Below, one piece after another: positions 48,607 through 57,698 of a stretch of 64,000 bases of DNA; the first letter of the stretch is position 1; each line of letters begins with the position of its first letter. This DNA is from Methylobacterium sp. Leaf104. GTDB taxonomy: Bacteria > Pseudomonadota > Alphaproteobacteria > Rhizobiales > Beijerinckiaceae. Made by a program: the position numbers and the translations under genes. Location: positions 163,004 through 227,003 of the forward strand of contig NZ_LMMZ01000005.1 of NCBI RefSeq assembly GCF_001422885.1, written 5' to 3'. Under the pieces are notes generated by a model. That model was given only the letters and a program-made list of their open reading frames with translations. It searched no databases and was not told the origin of the DNA.

Positions 48607-49413
48607 TCAGCGCGCCACCGCCCCGACCATCGGGCCGAGGGGCCGGCTGATGTCCGAGCGGTTCATCGACGGGGCGTAGAGGCTCGACACGCTGCCGTCG
48701 AGGAACAGCGCGTTGCGGCAGCCGAGGGTGTCCTTGAACAGCCGCGCGAAGGCGCCGAAGCTGACCGGGCGCTCCGAGATCGCGAACACGGCGGTGCGGC
48801 CGTCGTCGCGGACGCCGACCCCGTTGCGGATCTTCTGGCTGGGGCCGTCGGCGGAGATCTTGGGGTGGATGTGCCCGTCCACCACCAGCATCGGCCCCGA
48901 CTGCGTGGCGAAGTCCGGCTTCGGAGGGCTGCGCAGGTAGCGGCCGGTCTCCATCACGCCGGCGCGCTCGCCCTTCACCCAGAAGATGCCGTTGGGCTTG
49001 AGGTGGAAGTTGCCCGGCCCGTTGGCGGTGGAGACGCCCTTCAGCTCGCGCCCGTCCTCGATGTAGAGCCCCACCGGGGCCTGGCCCTTGTCGTACATGC
49101 CGGCATTCATCGCGAAGCGCAGCCCCGTCCCCTGCTTCTCGGCGAGCGTCGAGAGGGAGGAGTAGGGCAGCCCGTCGGCGCCGAGCCAGAACACCCGGAC
49201 CCGCTCGCGGCGCAGGTCCACGGTGCAGACCGTGTAGGCCTCGCCCTCCGCCTGGACGGCACGGCAGGGGGCGGGGCCGGGCGCGGCCGGCGCGGCCACC
49301 GCCGTTCCGGCGAGGGCGAGGCCGAGGCAGGCGGCACGCAGGAGGGCGGTGACCGGGGAACGACCCGCCTGAACGCGAGCCCGCACGACAACCTGCACCA
49401 TGATCACCCGCAT
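48607..49413 (-). CDS. Phosphodiester glycosidase family protein (DUF2233/NAGPA-like)
   Basis: A 268-residue exported protein. After the signal region (LLRAACLGLALAGTAVAAPA) comes the NAGPA-like domain: FAMNAGMYDKGQAPVGLYIEDG, NFHLKPNGIFWV, and SGPMLVVDG. NGVGVRDDGRTAVFAIS and CRNALFLDGSVSSLYAP complete the signature. Relatives cleave sugar-phosphodiester links, for example on cell-surface or peptidoglycan-attached glycans. The start is uncertain; ATG at 49413 or 49401. Convergent with the small-gene trio. Confidence 0.86.
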   Translation of the reverse strand: MRVIMVQVVVRARVQAGRSPVTALLRAACLGLALAGTAVAAPAAPGPAPCRAVQAEGEAYTVCTVDLRRERVRVFWLGADGLPYSSLSTLAEKQGTGLRFAMNAGMYDKGQAPVGLYIEDGRELKGVSTANGPGNFHLKPNGIFWVKGERAGVMETGRYLRSPPKPDFATQSGPMLVVDGHIHPKISADGPSQKIRNGVGVRDDGRTAVFAISERPVSFGAFARLFKDTLGCRNALFLDGSVSSLYAPSMNRSDISRPLGPMVGAVAR

Positions 49414-49625
49414 CGCCCTTGAGCCCGCTCGCCGGAGGATCGTGGCGGCCGGGTCCGCTTCCTCGCCCGAAACCCGCGGCGATTTCAAGGGCGGGTGCGC
49501 GGGGGCGGGGCGGGCGGCCTTCGCGCTTCACGATGACGGGAGAGGCAAAAGGTGCATGAACCCTTCCGGGTGCCTCCGCGTTTGAGGGTCAAGGGGACGT
49601 TTCGGCTTCTTTCGGAGACGATGTG

Positions 49626-50126
49626 ATGAAACGAGTTGTTCTGGCCTCCGCGGCCATGATCGGCGCGCTCGCGATGATTCCCGCCACCGCAGAAGCGCGC
49701 GGTGGCTTCGGCGGCGGTGGTTTCCACGGTGGTGGCTTCCACGGCGGCGGCTTCGGCGGCGGTGGATTCCGCGGGGGCTTCGGTGGCGGTGGGTTCCGCG
49801 GCGGCTTCGGCGGCGGCGGCTTCCGCCATGCCGGCTTCGGTGGCTATCGCGGTGGCTTCGGCGGTTATCGCGGCGGGTATTACGGCCGCGGCTACGGGCG
49901 CGGATACGGCTACGGTCTCGGCGGCCTGGGTCTCGGCGTCGGCCTCGGCCTGGCGGCGGGCGGCCTCTACGGCGGCTACGGCCCGGGTTACGGCTACGGC
50001 TACGGCTACGCCCCGGTCGGCTACGGCGCCTACGATTACGGCTACGGCGGCGGCTGCTACACCGTCCCGCGCGTGCGCTGGACGCCGTACGGCTATCGCC
50101 GGGTGCTGGTCGAGCGCTGCTACTGA
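49626..50126 (+). CDS. Glycine-rich exported protein
   Basis: A 166-residue protein with signal peptide MKRVVLASAAMIGALAMIPA. Nearly the whole mature part is Gly-rich repeats: GGGFHGGGF units, then GYGRGYGYGL and GYGYGYGYA units, ending in a short non-repetitive tail with two Cys (GGCYTVPRVR and VERCY). A surface or envelope role is possible but function is unknown. GGAG lies eight bases before the ATG. An intrinsic terminator follows 28 bp after the stop. Confidence 0.8.
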   Translation: MKRVVLASAAMIGALAMIPATAEARGGFGGGGFHGGGFHGGGFGGGGFRGGFGGGGFRGGFGGGGFRHAGFGGYRGGFGGYRGGYYGRGYGRGYGYGLGGLGLGVGLGLAAGGLYGGYGPGYGYGYGYAPVGYGAYDYGYGGGCYTVPRVRWTPYGYRRVLVERCY

Positions 50127-50153
50127 CCGGATCCACCGGTTCGGAAAGCGCCG

Positions 50154-50179
50154 GGGGCCGCCGCGTGCGGCCCCTTTTT
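50154..50179 (+). terminator. Intrinsic terminator of the glycine-rich protein gene
   Basis: GGGGCCGC (50154-50161) pairs with GCGGCCCC (50167-50174) around a five-base loop and is followed by TTTTT at 50175-50179. A textbook Rho-independent terminator. Confidence 0.85.
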
Positions 50180-50258
50180 CATGTCGGTCGATTCCGATGC
50201 CGGTCGGCGTCCTATGCCGGTCGATGCGCCACGCCTCGGTGGCCGGACCGCCCGGCGC

Positions 50259-50657
50259 TCAGCGCCCTCGCTCGCCCCGACGCATCGGCATCGCGTCGAT
50301 GGTCTCGAACAGCGCATCGGCCGGAATCGGCGCGGTCCCGGTCCGCTTGGCCTCGCCGTCCTTGCCGACGAGCACCACGCGAAAGCCGTCCGCCGGAAGG
50401 CCGAGGGCGGCGCGCAGGCGCCGCGCCTCCGCGGTGTCGCCGAAGGCCTCGCGGATGACGAGGTCGCGCTCCGTCGCCCCGGCACGGGCCCTGTCGAGTT
50501 CGGCACGCTGGGCCACCACCCGCGGATCGCCGGGCTCGGGGGCGGAGATCACCAGCACGCGCGACGACCAGCGGTCGCGTGCGAGCGGGTTCTCCGCCGC
50601 CTGAGCCGCCGTGACGCCGGCGAGCATCGCCCCGACCATCCGCCAACCGCGCGCCAT
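50259..50657 (-). CDS. DUF4174 exported protein
   Basis: A 132-residue protein with a signal peptide (MARGWRMVGAMLAGVTAAQA). The domain RWSSRVLVISAPEPGDPRVV...ERDLVIREAFGD...FRVVLVGKDGEAK follows the DUF4174 layout, a thioredoxin-like fold without a CxxC motif. Function unknown. Divergent from the oxidoreductase gene. Confidence 0.78.
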   Translation of the reverse strand: MARGWRMVGAMLAGVTAAQAAENPLARDRWSSRVLVISAPEPGDPRVVAQRAELDRARAGATERDLVIREAFGDTAEARRLRAALGLPADGFRVVLVGKDGEAKRTGTAPIPADALFETIDAMPMRRGERGR

Positions 50658-50825
50658 CGCCGAACTCCCGTGCCGTTCACCGATCCGGGACAACGCGCCG
50701 GAGCGGCACGCGGTCCCGCGCGGAATTGTCATCGGCCGCGGCCGTCCCATCTGTCGGGGAACCTCCCGACCGGGCGCCTGCCCGCCGCACGCCCCTCGCA
50801 CCTCGCGAACACTCCGGAATTCGCC

Positions 50826-51842
50826 ATGACCCACGTGAACCGCCGCATCGTCCTCGCCGCCCGTCCGCACGGCGAGCCGAACGCCTCCCACTTCCGGCTG
50901 GAGGAGGGCCGGGTCCCGGTGGCGAAGGAGGGCGAGGTGCTCCTGGCCAACCGCTACCTCTCTCTCGACCCCTACATGCGCGGGCGCATGAGCGCGGCGA
51001 AATCCTATGCCGAGCCGGTCGCGATCGGCGACACCATGGTGGGCGCCACCGTGGCGGAGGTGATCGAGTCCCGCCATCCCGACTTTCGGGTCGGCGAGAC
51101 CGTGGTGGGCTTCGGCGGCTGGCAGGACTTCGCCGTCTCGGACGGGCGCGGCCTGCGCCGCCTCGATCCGGAGGCCGCCCCCGTCACCACCGCCCTCGGC
51201 ATCCTCGGCATGCCCGGCATGACGGCCTATACGGGCCTCCTCAACATCGGCCAGCCGAAACCCGGCGAGACCGTGGTGGTGGCCGCGGCCACCGGCCCGG
51301 TGGGCTCCCTCGTCGGCCAGATCGCCAGGCGGAAGGGCGCCCGGGCGGTGGGCATCGCGGGCGGCCCGGAGAAATGCGCCTTCCTGCGCGACACGCTCGG
51401 CTTCGACGCGGCCATCGACCACCGCGCCGAGGATTTTCCGGACGCGCTGGCCGCCGCCTGCCCGGAGGGGATCGACGTCTATTTCGAGAATGTCGGCGGC
51501 GCGGTCTTCGACGCGGTGCTGCCGCTCCTCAACAACTTCGCCCGGATGCCGGTCTGCGGCCTCGTCTCCGGCTACAACGCCACCGAGCTGCCGCCCGGAC
51601 CGGACCGGGTGCCGGTGCTGATGCGCGCGATCCTGTCGAAGCGCCTGCATGTCCAAGGCTTCATCGTCTGGGACTTCGCCGCCCAGGAGGCCGAGTTCCT
51701 GCGCGAGGTCGGAGCGTGGCTGCGCGACGGCCTCGTGGTCCATCGCGAGGACATCGTCGGCGGGCTGGAGAACGCGCCGGAGGCCTTCGCGGGCCTGCTG
51801 CAGGGCCGGAACTTCGGCAAGCTCATCGTCCGCATCCGCTGA
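50826..51842 (+). CDS. NADP-dependent oxidoreductase (MDR superfamily, CurA/leukotriene-B4-dehydrogenase type)
   Basis: A 338-residue zinc-free medium-chain reductase. Features: LSLDPYMRGRMS near residue 45, GMPGMTAYTGLLNIGQPKPG, and the NADP-binding AAATGPVGSLVGQIA. YFENVGGAVFDAVLPLL and GLVSGYNAT follow. These match the YncB/CurA group that saturates alpha,beta-unsaturated ketones. Start: ATG at 50826. Confidence 0.92.
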   Translation: MTHVNRRIVLAARPHGEPNASHFRLEEGRVPVAKEGEVLLANRYLSLDPYMRGRMSAAKSYAEPVAIGDTMVGATVAEVIESRHPDFRVGETVVGFGGWQDFAVSDGRGLRRLDPEAAPVTTALGILGMPGMTAYTGLLNIGQPKPGETVVVAAATGPVGSLVGQIARRKGARAVGIAGGPEKCAFLRDTLGFDAAIDHRAEDFPDALAAACPEGIDVYFENVGGAVFDAVLPLLNNFARMPVCGLVSGYNATELPPGPDRVPVLMRAILSKRLHVQGFIVWDFAAQEAEFLREVGAWLRDGLVVHREDIVGGLENAPEAFAGLLQGRNFGKLIVRIR

Positions 51843-51886
51843 GCGAAGGGCAGGGCGCGCCTCCGGGGCGCCTTGCCCCCAGAACA

Positions 51887-51901
51887 GAACAAAGATAGAA
51901 C
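51887..51901. promoter_or_regulatory. Candidate LexA (SOS) box upstream of ssb
   Basis: GAAC at 51887-51890 and GAAC at 51898-51901 are separated by seven bases. GAAC-N7-GAAC (reverse complement GTTC-N7-GTTC) is the known alphaproteobacterial LexA motif. It lies 147 bp upstream of the ssb ATG. A further GAAC at 51882-51885 is adjacent. Confidence 0.6.
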
Positions 51902-52048
51902 ATGCGAGTCCCCCCGATTCCCTGAGAGTCACGGGGACAGCCCGCCGACCGCGATTGCCGCCGGGGCCCGAGAGGCCCATGACAGGGCGGCGTCCCGGTC
52001 GTTCGGGGCCGCAGCGCGCAGTGAGATCGATCGGTAGGAGAGAGCGGC

Positions 52049-52627
52049 ATGGCCGGCAGCGTGAACAAGGTGATCCTGGTGGGCAATCTCGGGCGCGACC
52101 CCGAGACACGGCGCCTCGCCTCCGGTGATCCTGTGGTCAACCTGCGCATCGCCACATCGGAGTCCTGGAAGGACAAGATGTCGGGCGAGCGCAAGGAGAA
52201 GACCGAGTGGCACTCGGTGGTGATCTACAACGAGAACCTCGCCCGCGTGGCGGAGCAGTACCTGCGCAAGGGCTCGAAGGTCTATATCGAGGGCCAGCTC
52301 CAGACCCGCAAATGGGCGGACCAGTCCGGCGTCGAGAAGTACACCACCGAGGTGGTGCTCCAGCGCTTCCGCGGCGAGCTGACCCTCCTCGACGGCCGCA
52401 GCGGCGGCGGTGAGATGGGCATGGACGAGGAGGGCGGCGGCCAGATCAGCCGGGGCGGCGATTTCGGCGGCGGTGGCGGTGGTGGCGGACGCGGCGGCGA
52501 CCGCGGCGGGGATTACGGCGGCGGCCGTTCCTCGGGTGGCGGCGGCGAGCGCCGGCCGTCCTCGGGCGGCGGTGGCGGTGGCGGCTCCAAGCCGAACTTC
52601 GACCTCGACGACGACATCCCGTTCTAG
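52049..52627 (+). CDS. ssb: Single-stranded DNA-binding protein
   Basis: A 192-residue SSB. The OB fold covers residues 1-112 ([43 protein letters not shown]). A Gly-rich flexible linker runs from about 118 to 182, and the acidic tip ends DDDIPF, the interaction motif for replication and repair partners. A candidate LexA box upstream suggests damage induction. A strong terminator follows. Confidence 0.96.
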   Translation: MAGSVNKVILVGNLGRDPETRRLASGDPVVNLRIATSESWKDKMSGERKEKTEWHSVVIYNENLARVAEQYLRKGSKVYIEGQLQTRKWADQSGVEKYTTEVVLQRFRGELTLLDGRSGGGEMGMDEEGGGQISRGGDFGGGGGGGGRGGDRGGDYGGGRSSGGGGERRPSSGGGGGGGSKPNFDLDDDIPF

Positions 52628-52672
52628 GATTGGGCCGAACCGGAACGATCACCCGGATCGCAATGCCCATTG

Positions 52673-52702
52673 AGGTCAGGGTCGTCACCCTGACCTTCTT
52701 TA
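52673..52702 (+). terminator. Intrinsic terminator of ssb
   Basis: AGGTCAGGGT (52673-52682) pairs with ACCCTGACCT (52687-52696) around CGTC, followed by the T-rich TCTTTA. A 10-bp perfect stem 46 bp after the ssb stop. Confidence 0.8.
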
Positions 52703-52803
52703 CGGATCGTGGCGCGGGATCAGGACGGGGGCGAATTCGGGCGCGCTTCGCGGGCGGCCCGCCGATGCGCGTTCACGGCTCCGATACGCCCGCCGGATAC
52801 CGT

Positions 52804-54156
52804 CTACTCGGTGAAGTCGGCGCGGCTCAGCCCGTAGCGCTGCATCTTTTCGTTGAGCGTACGCCGGGGAAGATCGAGCAGCCGCATGATCTCGGTGATG
52901 TTTCCCTGCGCCTGCTGCAGGGCTTGCCGGATCAGGTCCCGCTCGTAGGCCTCGACCCGCGTCGCCAGCGACTGCGGCCCGGCTGCCGTCGCGTCCAGCG
53001 GCCCGTCCTGCTGATCGAGGCCGAAGGCGTGGCGCTCGGCCGCGTTGCGCAACTCCCGCACGTTGCCGGGCCAGGGGCGCGCCACGATCTCCTGCAGGAG
53101 CCGGGCGCTCAGGGGACGCATCGTCCGCCCGTGCGCCTCGGCGGCGCGGGCGGCGAAGACCTCGAACAGGAGCGGGATGTCCTCCCGCCTCTCCCGCAGG
53201 GGCGGGATCCGCAGCTCGGCGACGCCGAGACGATAATAGAGGTCGGCCCTGAACTGCCCGGTCGCGGCCTGCGCGCGCAGGTCGACCTTGCTGGCGCAGA
53301 GCGTGCGCAGGTCGGCGGGCACCGCCGTGTTCGAGCCGAGACGCTCCAGGCTGCGTTCCTGCAGCACCCGCAGGAGCTTGACCTGGCCCGCCAGGGGCAT
53401 CGCCTCGATCTCGTCGAGGAAGAGCGTGCCGCGATGAGCGTATTCGAGCTTGCCGATCCGGCGCTTCAGCGCTCCCGTGAAGGCGCCGGCCTCGAAGCCG
53501 AACAGCTCGCTCTCCATCATCGTGTCGGGAATCGCCCCGCAATTGACGGCCACGAAGCGGCCGTCCCGCCGGCCGGAGAAGGCGTGGAGGCATTGCGCCA
53601 CCAATTCCTTGCCGGAGCCGGTCTCCCCGTTGACGACGACGTTGACGGGCGTCGCGGCGAGGTCGAGCACCTCGCGCCGCAGGGTCTCCATCACGCGCGA
53701 CGTGCCGATGAGGCGGCTCTCGATGCCCTGCGCGTCGTCGACGACGTGGAGGCTGCGCAGGCGCAGCGTCAGGTGTCGCTTCTCGCAGGCGCGGCCGATG
53801 GCGTCGACGAGGCGCTCCGGGACGAAGGGCTTCTCGATGAAGTCGTAGGCGCCGCGCCGCATCGCCTCGACCGCCATCGGCACGTCCCCGTGCCCGGTCA
53901 CGAGGAGGACCGGCAGGTCCGGATCGCGGGCCAGCGCCCGTTCGAGCACGTCGAGGCCGTCGGTCCCCGGCATCCGCACGTCGCTGACGAGGATGCCCGG
54001 AAAGCCCGCATCGATCAGGCCGAGCGCGGCCCGCGGTTCCGCGAAGGTCGAGACCTTGAAACCGGCGAGCGAGAGCCACTGGTGCAGGGCTTCGCGCACC
54101 GTCTCCTCGTCGTCGACGAAGAGGACCCGCGTCGCCCGGCCCGCCATCGCGTTCAT
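52804..54156 (-). CDS. dctD: Sigma-54-dependent response regulator, DctD type
   Basis: A 450-residue NtrC-family activator. The receiver domain (1-125) has VDDEE at residues 14-18 and phospho-acceptor Asp59 in VSDVRMPG. The AAA+ domain has Walker A GETGSGKE (177-184) and the sigma-54 contact loop GAFTGA (224-229). A C-terminal Fis-type HTH is at ITEIMRLLDLPRRTLNEKMQ. It overlaps the kinase gene by four bases. It likely activates the sigma-54 promoter found at 61020-61034. C4-dicarboxylate or 2-oxoglutarate signal is an inference from neighbours. Confidence 0.93.
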   Translation of the reverse strand: MNAMAGRATRVLFVDDEETVREALHQWLSLAGFKVSTFAEPRAALGLIDAGFPGILVSDVRMPGTDGLDVLERALARDPDLPVLLVTGHGDVPMAVEAMRRGAYDFIEKPFVPERLVDAIGRACEKRHLTLRLRSLHVVDDAQGIESRLIGTSRVMETLRREVLDLAATPVNVVVNGETGSGKELVAQCLHAFSGRRDGRFVAVNCGAIPDTMMESELFGFEAGAFTGALKRRIGKLEYAHRGTLFLDEIEAMPLAGQVKLLRVLQERSLERLGSNTAVPADLRTLCASKVDLRAQAATGQFRADLYYRLGVAELRIPPLRERREDIPLLFEVFAARAAEAHGRTMRPLSARLLQEIVARPWPGNVRELRNAAERHAFGLDQQDGPLDATAAGPQSLATRVEAYERDLIRQALQQAQGNITEIMRLLDLPRRTLNEKMQRYGLSRADFTE

Positions 54157-56003
54157 GCGTCCGCCGCGGGCAGGACGATGGCGAGCACCGCGCCGCGCGC
54201 GCCGTTCGCGGCGGCGATGCTGCCGCCCAGGTCGCGGACGATCAGCGAGGACAGCGACAGGCCGAGGCCGAGCCCCTCGCCGGCCGACTTCGTCGTGAAG
54301 AAGGGATCGAAGACCTGCCCCATGTGCTCCTCGGCGATCCCGCCGCCGCTGTCGGCGACCGCGAGGCGCCAACAGGAACCCGCTTCGCGCGCCGCGGTCA
54401 AATCGAGCCGACGCTCGGGCGCGTCCTGCATCGCGTCGAGGGCGTTGACGATCAGGTTTAGCAGGACCTGCTCCAGGCGAATCGGCTCGGCCCATACCAG
54501 GGCTTCGGGCGGAATCGTACAGGTGACCGTGACGGCCTCCGCCCGGATGCGGGCCTGGAGCAGGTCGAGGGCGGCCTCCGACGCCGCGCGAAGCTTGACC
54601 GCCTCGCGGTGTTCCGTCCCGGTCTTGCGCGCGAAGGCCTTCAGGTGCCGAATGATCTCGGCGATGCGCTGCGTCACCTGGGTCATCCGCTCCAGGTTCC
54701 GCCGCACCGTCGCGCCGTCGCCGCGCTCCAGGAACACCGCGGTGCTGGCGAGGAAGGTGCGCAGGGCCGCCAGCGGCTGGTTGATCTCGTGGTTGATGGC
54801 CGTGGAGATCTGTCCCAGGGCGGCGAGGCGCCCGGCATGGATCAGTTCGTCCTGGGTCGACCGCAGGGCGGCGGTGGTGCGCTCCCGCTCCGCGATCTCG
54901 CTGCGCAGGCGGTCGTTGGCGGCGCTCAGCTCCCGGGTGCGTTCCGTGACGCGCTGCTCCAGGGCTAGGCGCATGGCCTGTTCGCTGCGCAGCCGCCGCC
55001 GCCGCTGGCTCCGCGCGGCGAGGGCGAAGGCGAGCGCGAGGCAGGTGATCCCGGCGGCCAGCGCCGCGAGCCCAGCTTGACGGAGGGTGGCGCCGGTCGG
55101 CGCGACGTACCAGATCGTCCAGTCGAACTCGGGCAGCGCGGTGCGCTCCACGAGCCCGCCGACGGTCCCGTCGCCGGTCGGCAGGTCGATCATGCCGGCG
55201 GGATCCCGATCCTGATCCAGGAGCGGCGTGAGAGCACTGTCGCCGTATTGCCGCTCGACACGGATGCGAGCCGCCTCGGCCGCGCCGACGCGATGGAGCG
55301 GGCGGTACTTCCAGGCCGGCTCGCTGGCCAGGAAGACGACGCCGGCGGCATCCGAGACCAGGACCTGTTCGCCGGCCTCGCGCCATTCGTTCGGCAGGCC
55401 CTCCAGGTCGACCTTGAGCACGACCACGCCCGCGACCCGTCCGTCCGCGCCCGGAACCGCCTTGCCGATGAACAGGCCGGGGACGCCGGTGGTGGTGCCG
55501 ATGCCGAAGTAGTGCGAGACCCCCGTGGCCTTAGCCGCGGTGAAGTAGGGCCGGTACGCGTAGGACGTCCCGACGAAGCTGAGCGGCTGGTTCCAGTTGC
55601 TCGCGCCGCGCGTCAGGCCGTCCGGGTCCATCAGGTAGATGGCGGCCACGTTGGAGGCCGTCGCGATCGCCGCGAACTTGGCGTTGACGGCGGCGACGCG
55701 GTCCGGCGCGTCGACGTCGGCGAGGAGCGCCTGCACCTGCGTGTCGAGGGCGAGGACCGTCGGGAGGTACTCGTACCGGGCGATCGCCGCGCGCAGCACG
55801 GCCTCGGCGATCACGAGGCGCTGACGGGCCTGCCGGCGTGCCAGGTCGAGACCGGATTCGAGGGAGAGGCCGAAGACCACGAGGGTGGCGGCCAGCGTGA
55901 CGGCCGCCAGGATCCATCGCCACAGCCAGATCGACTTGAGCACCGAACCCGCCCGGGTCATTCGGCGCGGGACCGCCCCGGCGAGGCTGGTGATGCGTTT
56001 CAT
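54153..56003 (-). CDS. dctB: Sensor histidine kinase, DctB type
   Basis: A 616-residue membrane kinase. Two membrane segments (about residues 25-50 and 295-320) flank a periplasmic double-PAS/dCache domain of the DctB kind (VAAIYLMDPDGLTRGASNW, then SYAYRPYFTAAK). A coiled coil leads to the DHp His in INHEINQPLAALRTF and the ATPase N-box LNLIVNALDAM with DSGGGI and GLGLGLSLS. GGAG is eight bases before the ATG. The sensed ligand may be 2-oxoglutarate or a C4-dicarboxylate. Confidence 0.93.
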   Translation of the reverse strand: MKRITSLAGAVPRRMTRAGSVLKSIWLWRWILAAVTLAATLVVFGLSLESGLDLARRQARQRLVIAEAVLRAAIARYEYLPTVLALDTQVQALLADVDAPDRVAAVNAKFAAIATASNVAAIYLMDPDGLTRGASNWNQPLSFVGTSYAYRPYFTAAKATGVSHYFGIGTTTGVPGLFIGKAVPGADGRVAGVVVLKVDLEGLPNEWREAGEQVLVSDAAGVVFLASEPAWKYRPLHRVGAAEAARIRVERQYGDSALTPLLDQDRDPAGMIDLPTGDGTVGGLVERTALPEFDWTIWYVAPTGATLRQAGLAALAAGITCLALAFALAARSQRRRRLRSEQAMRLALEQRVTERTRELSAANDRLRSEIAERERTTAALRSTQDELIHAGRLAALGQISTAINHEINQPLAALRTFLASTAVFLERGDGATVRRNLERMTQVTQRIAEIIRHLKAFARKTGTEHREAVKLRAASEAALDLLQARIRAEAVTVTCTIPPEALVWAEPIRLEQVLLNLIVNALDAMQDAPERRLDLTAAREAGSCWRLAVADSGGGIAEEHMGQVFDPFFTTKSAGEGLGLGLSLSSLIVRDLGGSIAAANGARGAVLAIVLPAADA

Positions 56004-56125
56004 CGGTCGGGCTCCTGACCGGACCGAGCGGACGTCGTCGGACATGGCGGGCACCGCGTCGAACCCGCGCCGTCCGGCGGGGGCTGCGGCATCGATATAG
56101 CGTCGCGGATCGCGATCGATCCAGC

Positions 56126-56159
56126 CCCCGGCCGCCGTCGTGGCGCGAGGCGGCCGGGG
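56126..56159 (-). terminator. Strong hairpin after gabD
   Basis: CCCCGGCCGCC (56126-56136) and GGCGGCCGGGG (56149-56159) form a perfect 11-bp stem with a 12-base loop, six bp beyond the gabD stop. No T-tract follows on the minus strand, so it may attenuate or stabilise rather than fully end transcription into dctB. Confidence 0.5.
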
Positions 56160-56165
56160 TCGGGT

Positions 56166-57638
56166 TCAATCGCCGAGGCCACCGACGCAGACATACTTGG
56201 TGTGCAGGTGGTCCTCGATCCCCTGATGGCCGCCCTCGCGGCCGACGCCCGATTCCTTCACGCCGCCGAAGGGAGCCACCTCGGTGGTGATGATGCCCTC
56301 GTTCACCCCGACCATGCCGTACTCGAGCGCCTCCGAGACCCGGAAGGCCCGGCCGAGATCCCGGGTGTAGAAGTAGCAGGCGAGGCCGAACTCGGTGTCG
56401 TTGGCCATCCGCACGGCCTCCGCTTCGTCCCGGAACCGGAAGATGGGCGCCAGGGGTCCGAAGGTCTCCTCCTTGGCGACGTCCATGCCCGGCACCACGT
56501 CGACCAGCACCGTGGGCTCGAAGAACGTGCCGCCGAGCGCATGGCGCCGGCCGCCCGCCAGGACGCGCGCGCCCTTTTCCGTCGCGTCCCGGATATGCGC
56601 CTCGACCTTCCGGACGGAGGCGTCGTCGATGACCGGCCCCTGCTCCACCCCGTCCTCCATGCCGTTTCCGACCTTGAGCGCCGAGGCCGCCCGCGCGAGC
56701 CGCGCGGCGAAGGCGTCGTGGATGCCGTCCTGAACCAGGAAGCGGTTGGTGCAGATGCAGGTCTGGCCCGAATTGCGGAACTTGGACGCCATGGCGCCCG
56801 CCACCGCGCGGTCGAGGTCGGCGTCGTCGAAGACGATGAAGGGCGCGTTGCCCCCGAGTTCCATCGAGACCTTCTTCACCGTACCGGCGGCCTGCCCCAT
56901 CAGCAGCTTGCCGATCCCGGTCGAGCCCGTGAAGGTGATCTTCTTGACCAGCGGGTTGCCCGTCATCGCCCCGCCGATCCCCGTCGCCGACCCGGTCAGG
57001 ATCGAGACGAGGCCGGCGGGCACCCCGGCCCGCTCGCAGAGGAGGCCCCAGACGAGGCCGGACAGGGGCGTCTGGGCGGCGGGCTTGATCACGATCGGAC
57101 AGCCGGCGGCCAGGGCCGGGGCGAGCTTGCGGGCGATCATGGAGGACGGGAAGTTCCAGGGCGTGATCGCCGCCACCACGCCAACCGGTTCCTTGGTGAC
57201 GAGGATCCGCCGGTCGGGCCAGGGCGAGGGGACCACGTCGCCGTAGACGCGGCGGGCCTCCTCGGCGAACCACAGGACGTAGGCCGCCGACATCGCGATC
57301 TCGCCCCGCGCCTCGGCGAGGGACTTGCCCTGCTCGGCGGTGAGGATGCGGGCGAGGTCCTCCGCGTTCTCGCTCACCAGCGCGGCGAGCCGGCGCAGGA
57401 TGGCGGCGCGCTCGCCCGCGGTCCTCGCCCGCCAGCCCGGAAAGGCCGCGTGCGCGGCCTCGATCGCCCGTCGCGTCTCCTCCGCGCCGAGGTTCGGCAC
57501 GTGGGCGAGGAGGCCCCCAGTCGCCGGGTTCGTCACGGCGATCGGGTCCGGGCCGGCGCGCGACCAGTCCGCGCCGATCGGGCAGGCATCGACGAGCAGG
57601 CTCGGGTCGTTCAGGGCGAGGGTCTCGGTGTCGGGCAT
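56166..57638 (-). CDS. gabD: NAD(P)-dependent succinate-semialdehyde dehydrogenase
   Basis: A 490-residue aldehyde dehydrogenase of the GabD class. TPWNFPSSMIARKLAPALAA, FTGSTGIGKLLMGQAAG, the catalytic Glu in ELGGNAPFIV and the Cys in NSGQTCICTNR are present. PFGGVKESGVGREGG near the C-terminus is typical of GabD. It oxidises succinic semialdehyde to succinate. It is 60 bp after the TPP-enzyme gene. ATG at 57638 is used; a GTG lies one codon earlier. Confidence 0.92.
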   Translation of the reverse strand: MPDTETLALNDPSLLVDACPIGADWSRAGPDPIAVTNPATGGLLAHVPNLGAEETRRAIEAAHAAFPGWRARTAGERAAILRRLAALVSENAEDLARILTAEQGKSLAEARGEIAMSAAYVLWFAEEARRVYGDVVPSPWPDRRILVTKEPVGVVAAITPWNFPSSMIARKLAPALAAGCPIVIKPAAQTPLSGLVWGLLCERAGVPAGLVSILTGSATGIGGAMTGNPLVKKITFTGSTGIGKLLMGQAAGTVKKVSMELGGNAPFIVFDDADLDRAVAGAMASKFRNSGQTCICTNRFLVQDGIHDAFAARLARAASALKVGNGMEDGVEQGPVIDDASVRKVEAHIRDATEKGARVLAGGRRHALGGTFFEPTVLVDVVPGMDVAKEETFGPLAPIFRFRDEAEAVRMANDTEFGLACYFYTRDLGRAFRVSEALEYGMVGVNEGIITTEVAPFGGVKESGVGREGGHQGIEDHLHTKYVCVGGLGD

Positions 57639-57698
57639 CACGGAAGGCCTTTCGCAGGAAGGTCGCGAAGCGGGAGGCGAGGGATTCGGGCGGCGGAG

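Noticed and set aside
49700..50040. Antisense and alternate frames over the Gly-rich gene
   Set aside because: They reflect the GGC repeat; only the frame with signal peptide and ribosome-binding site is credible.
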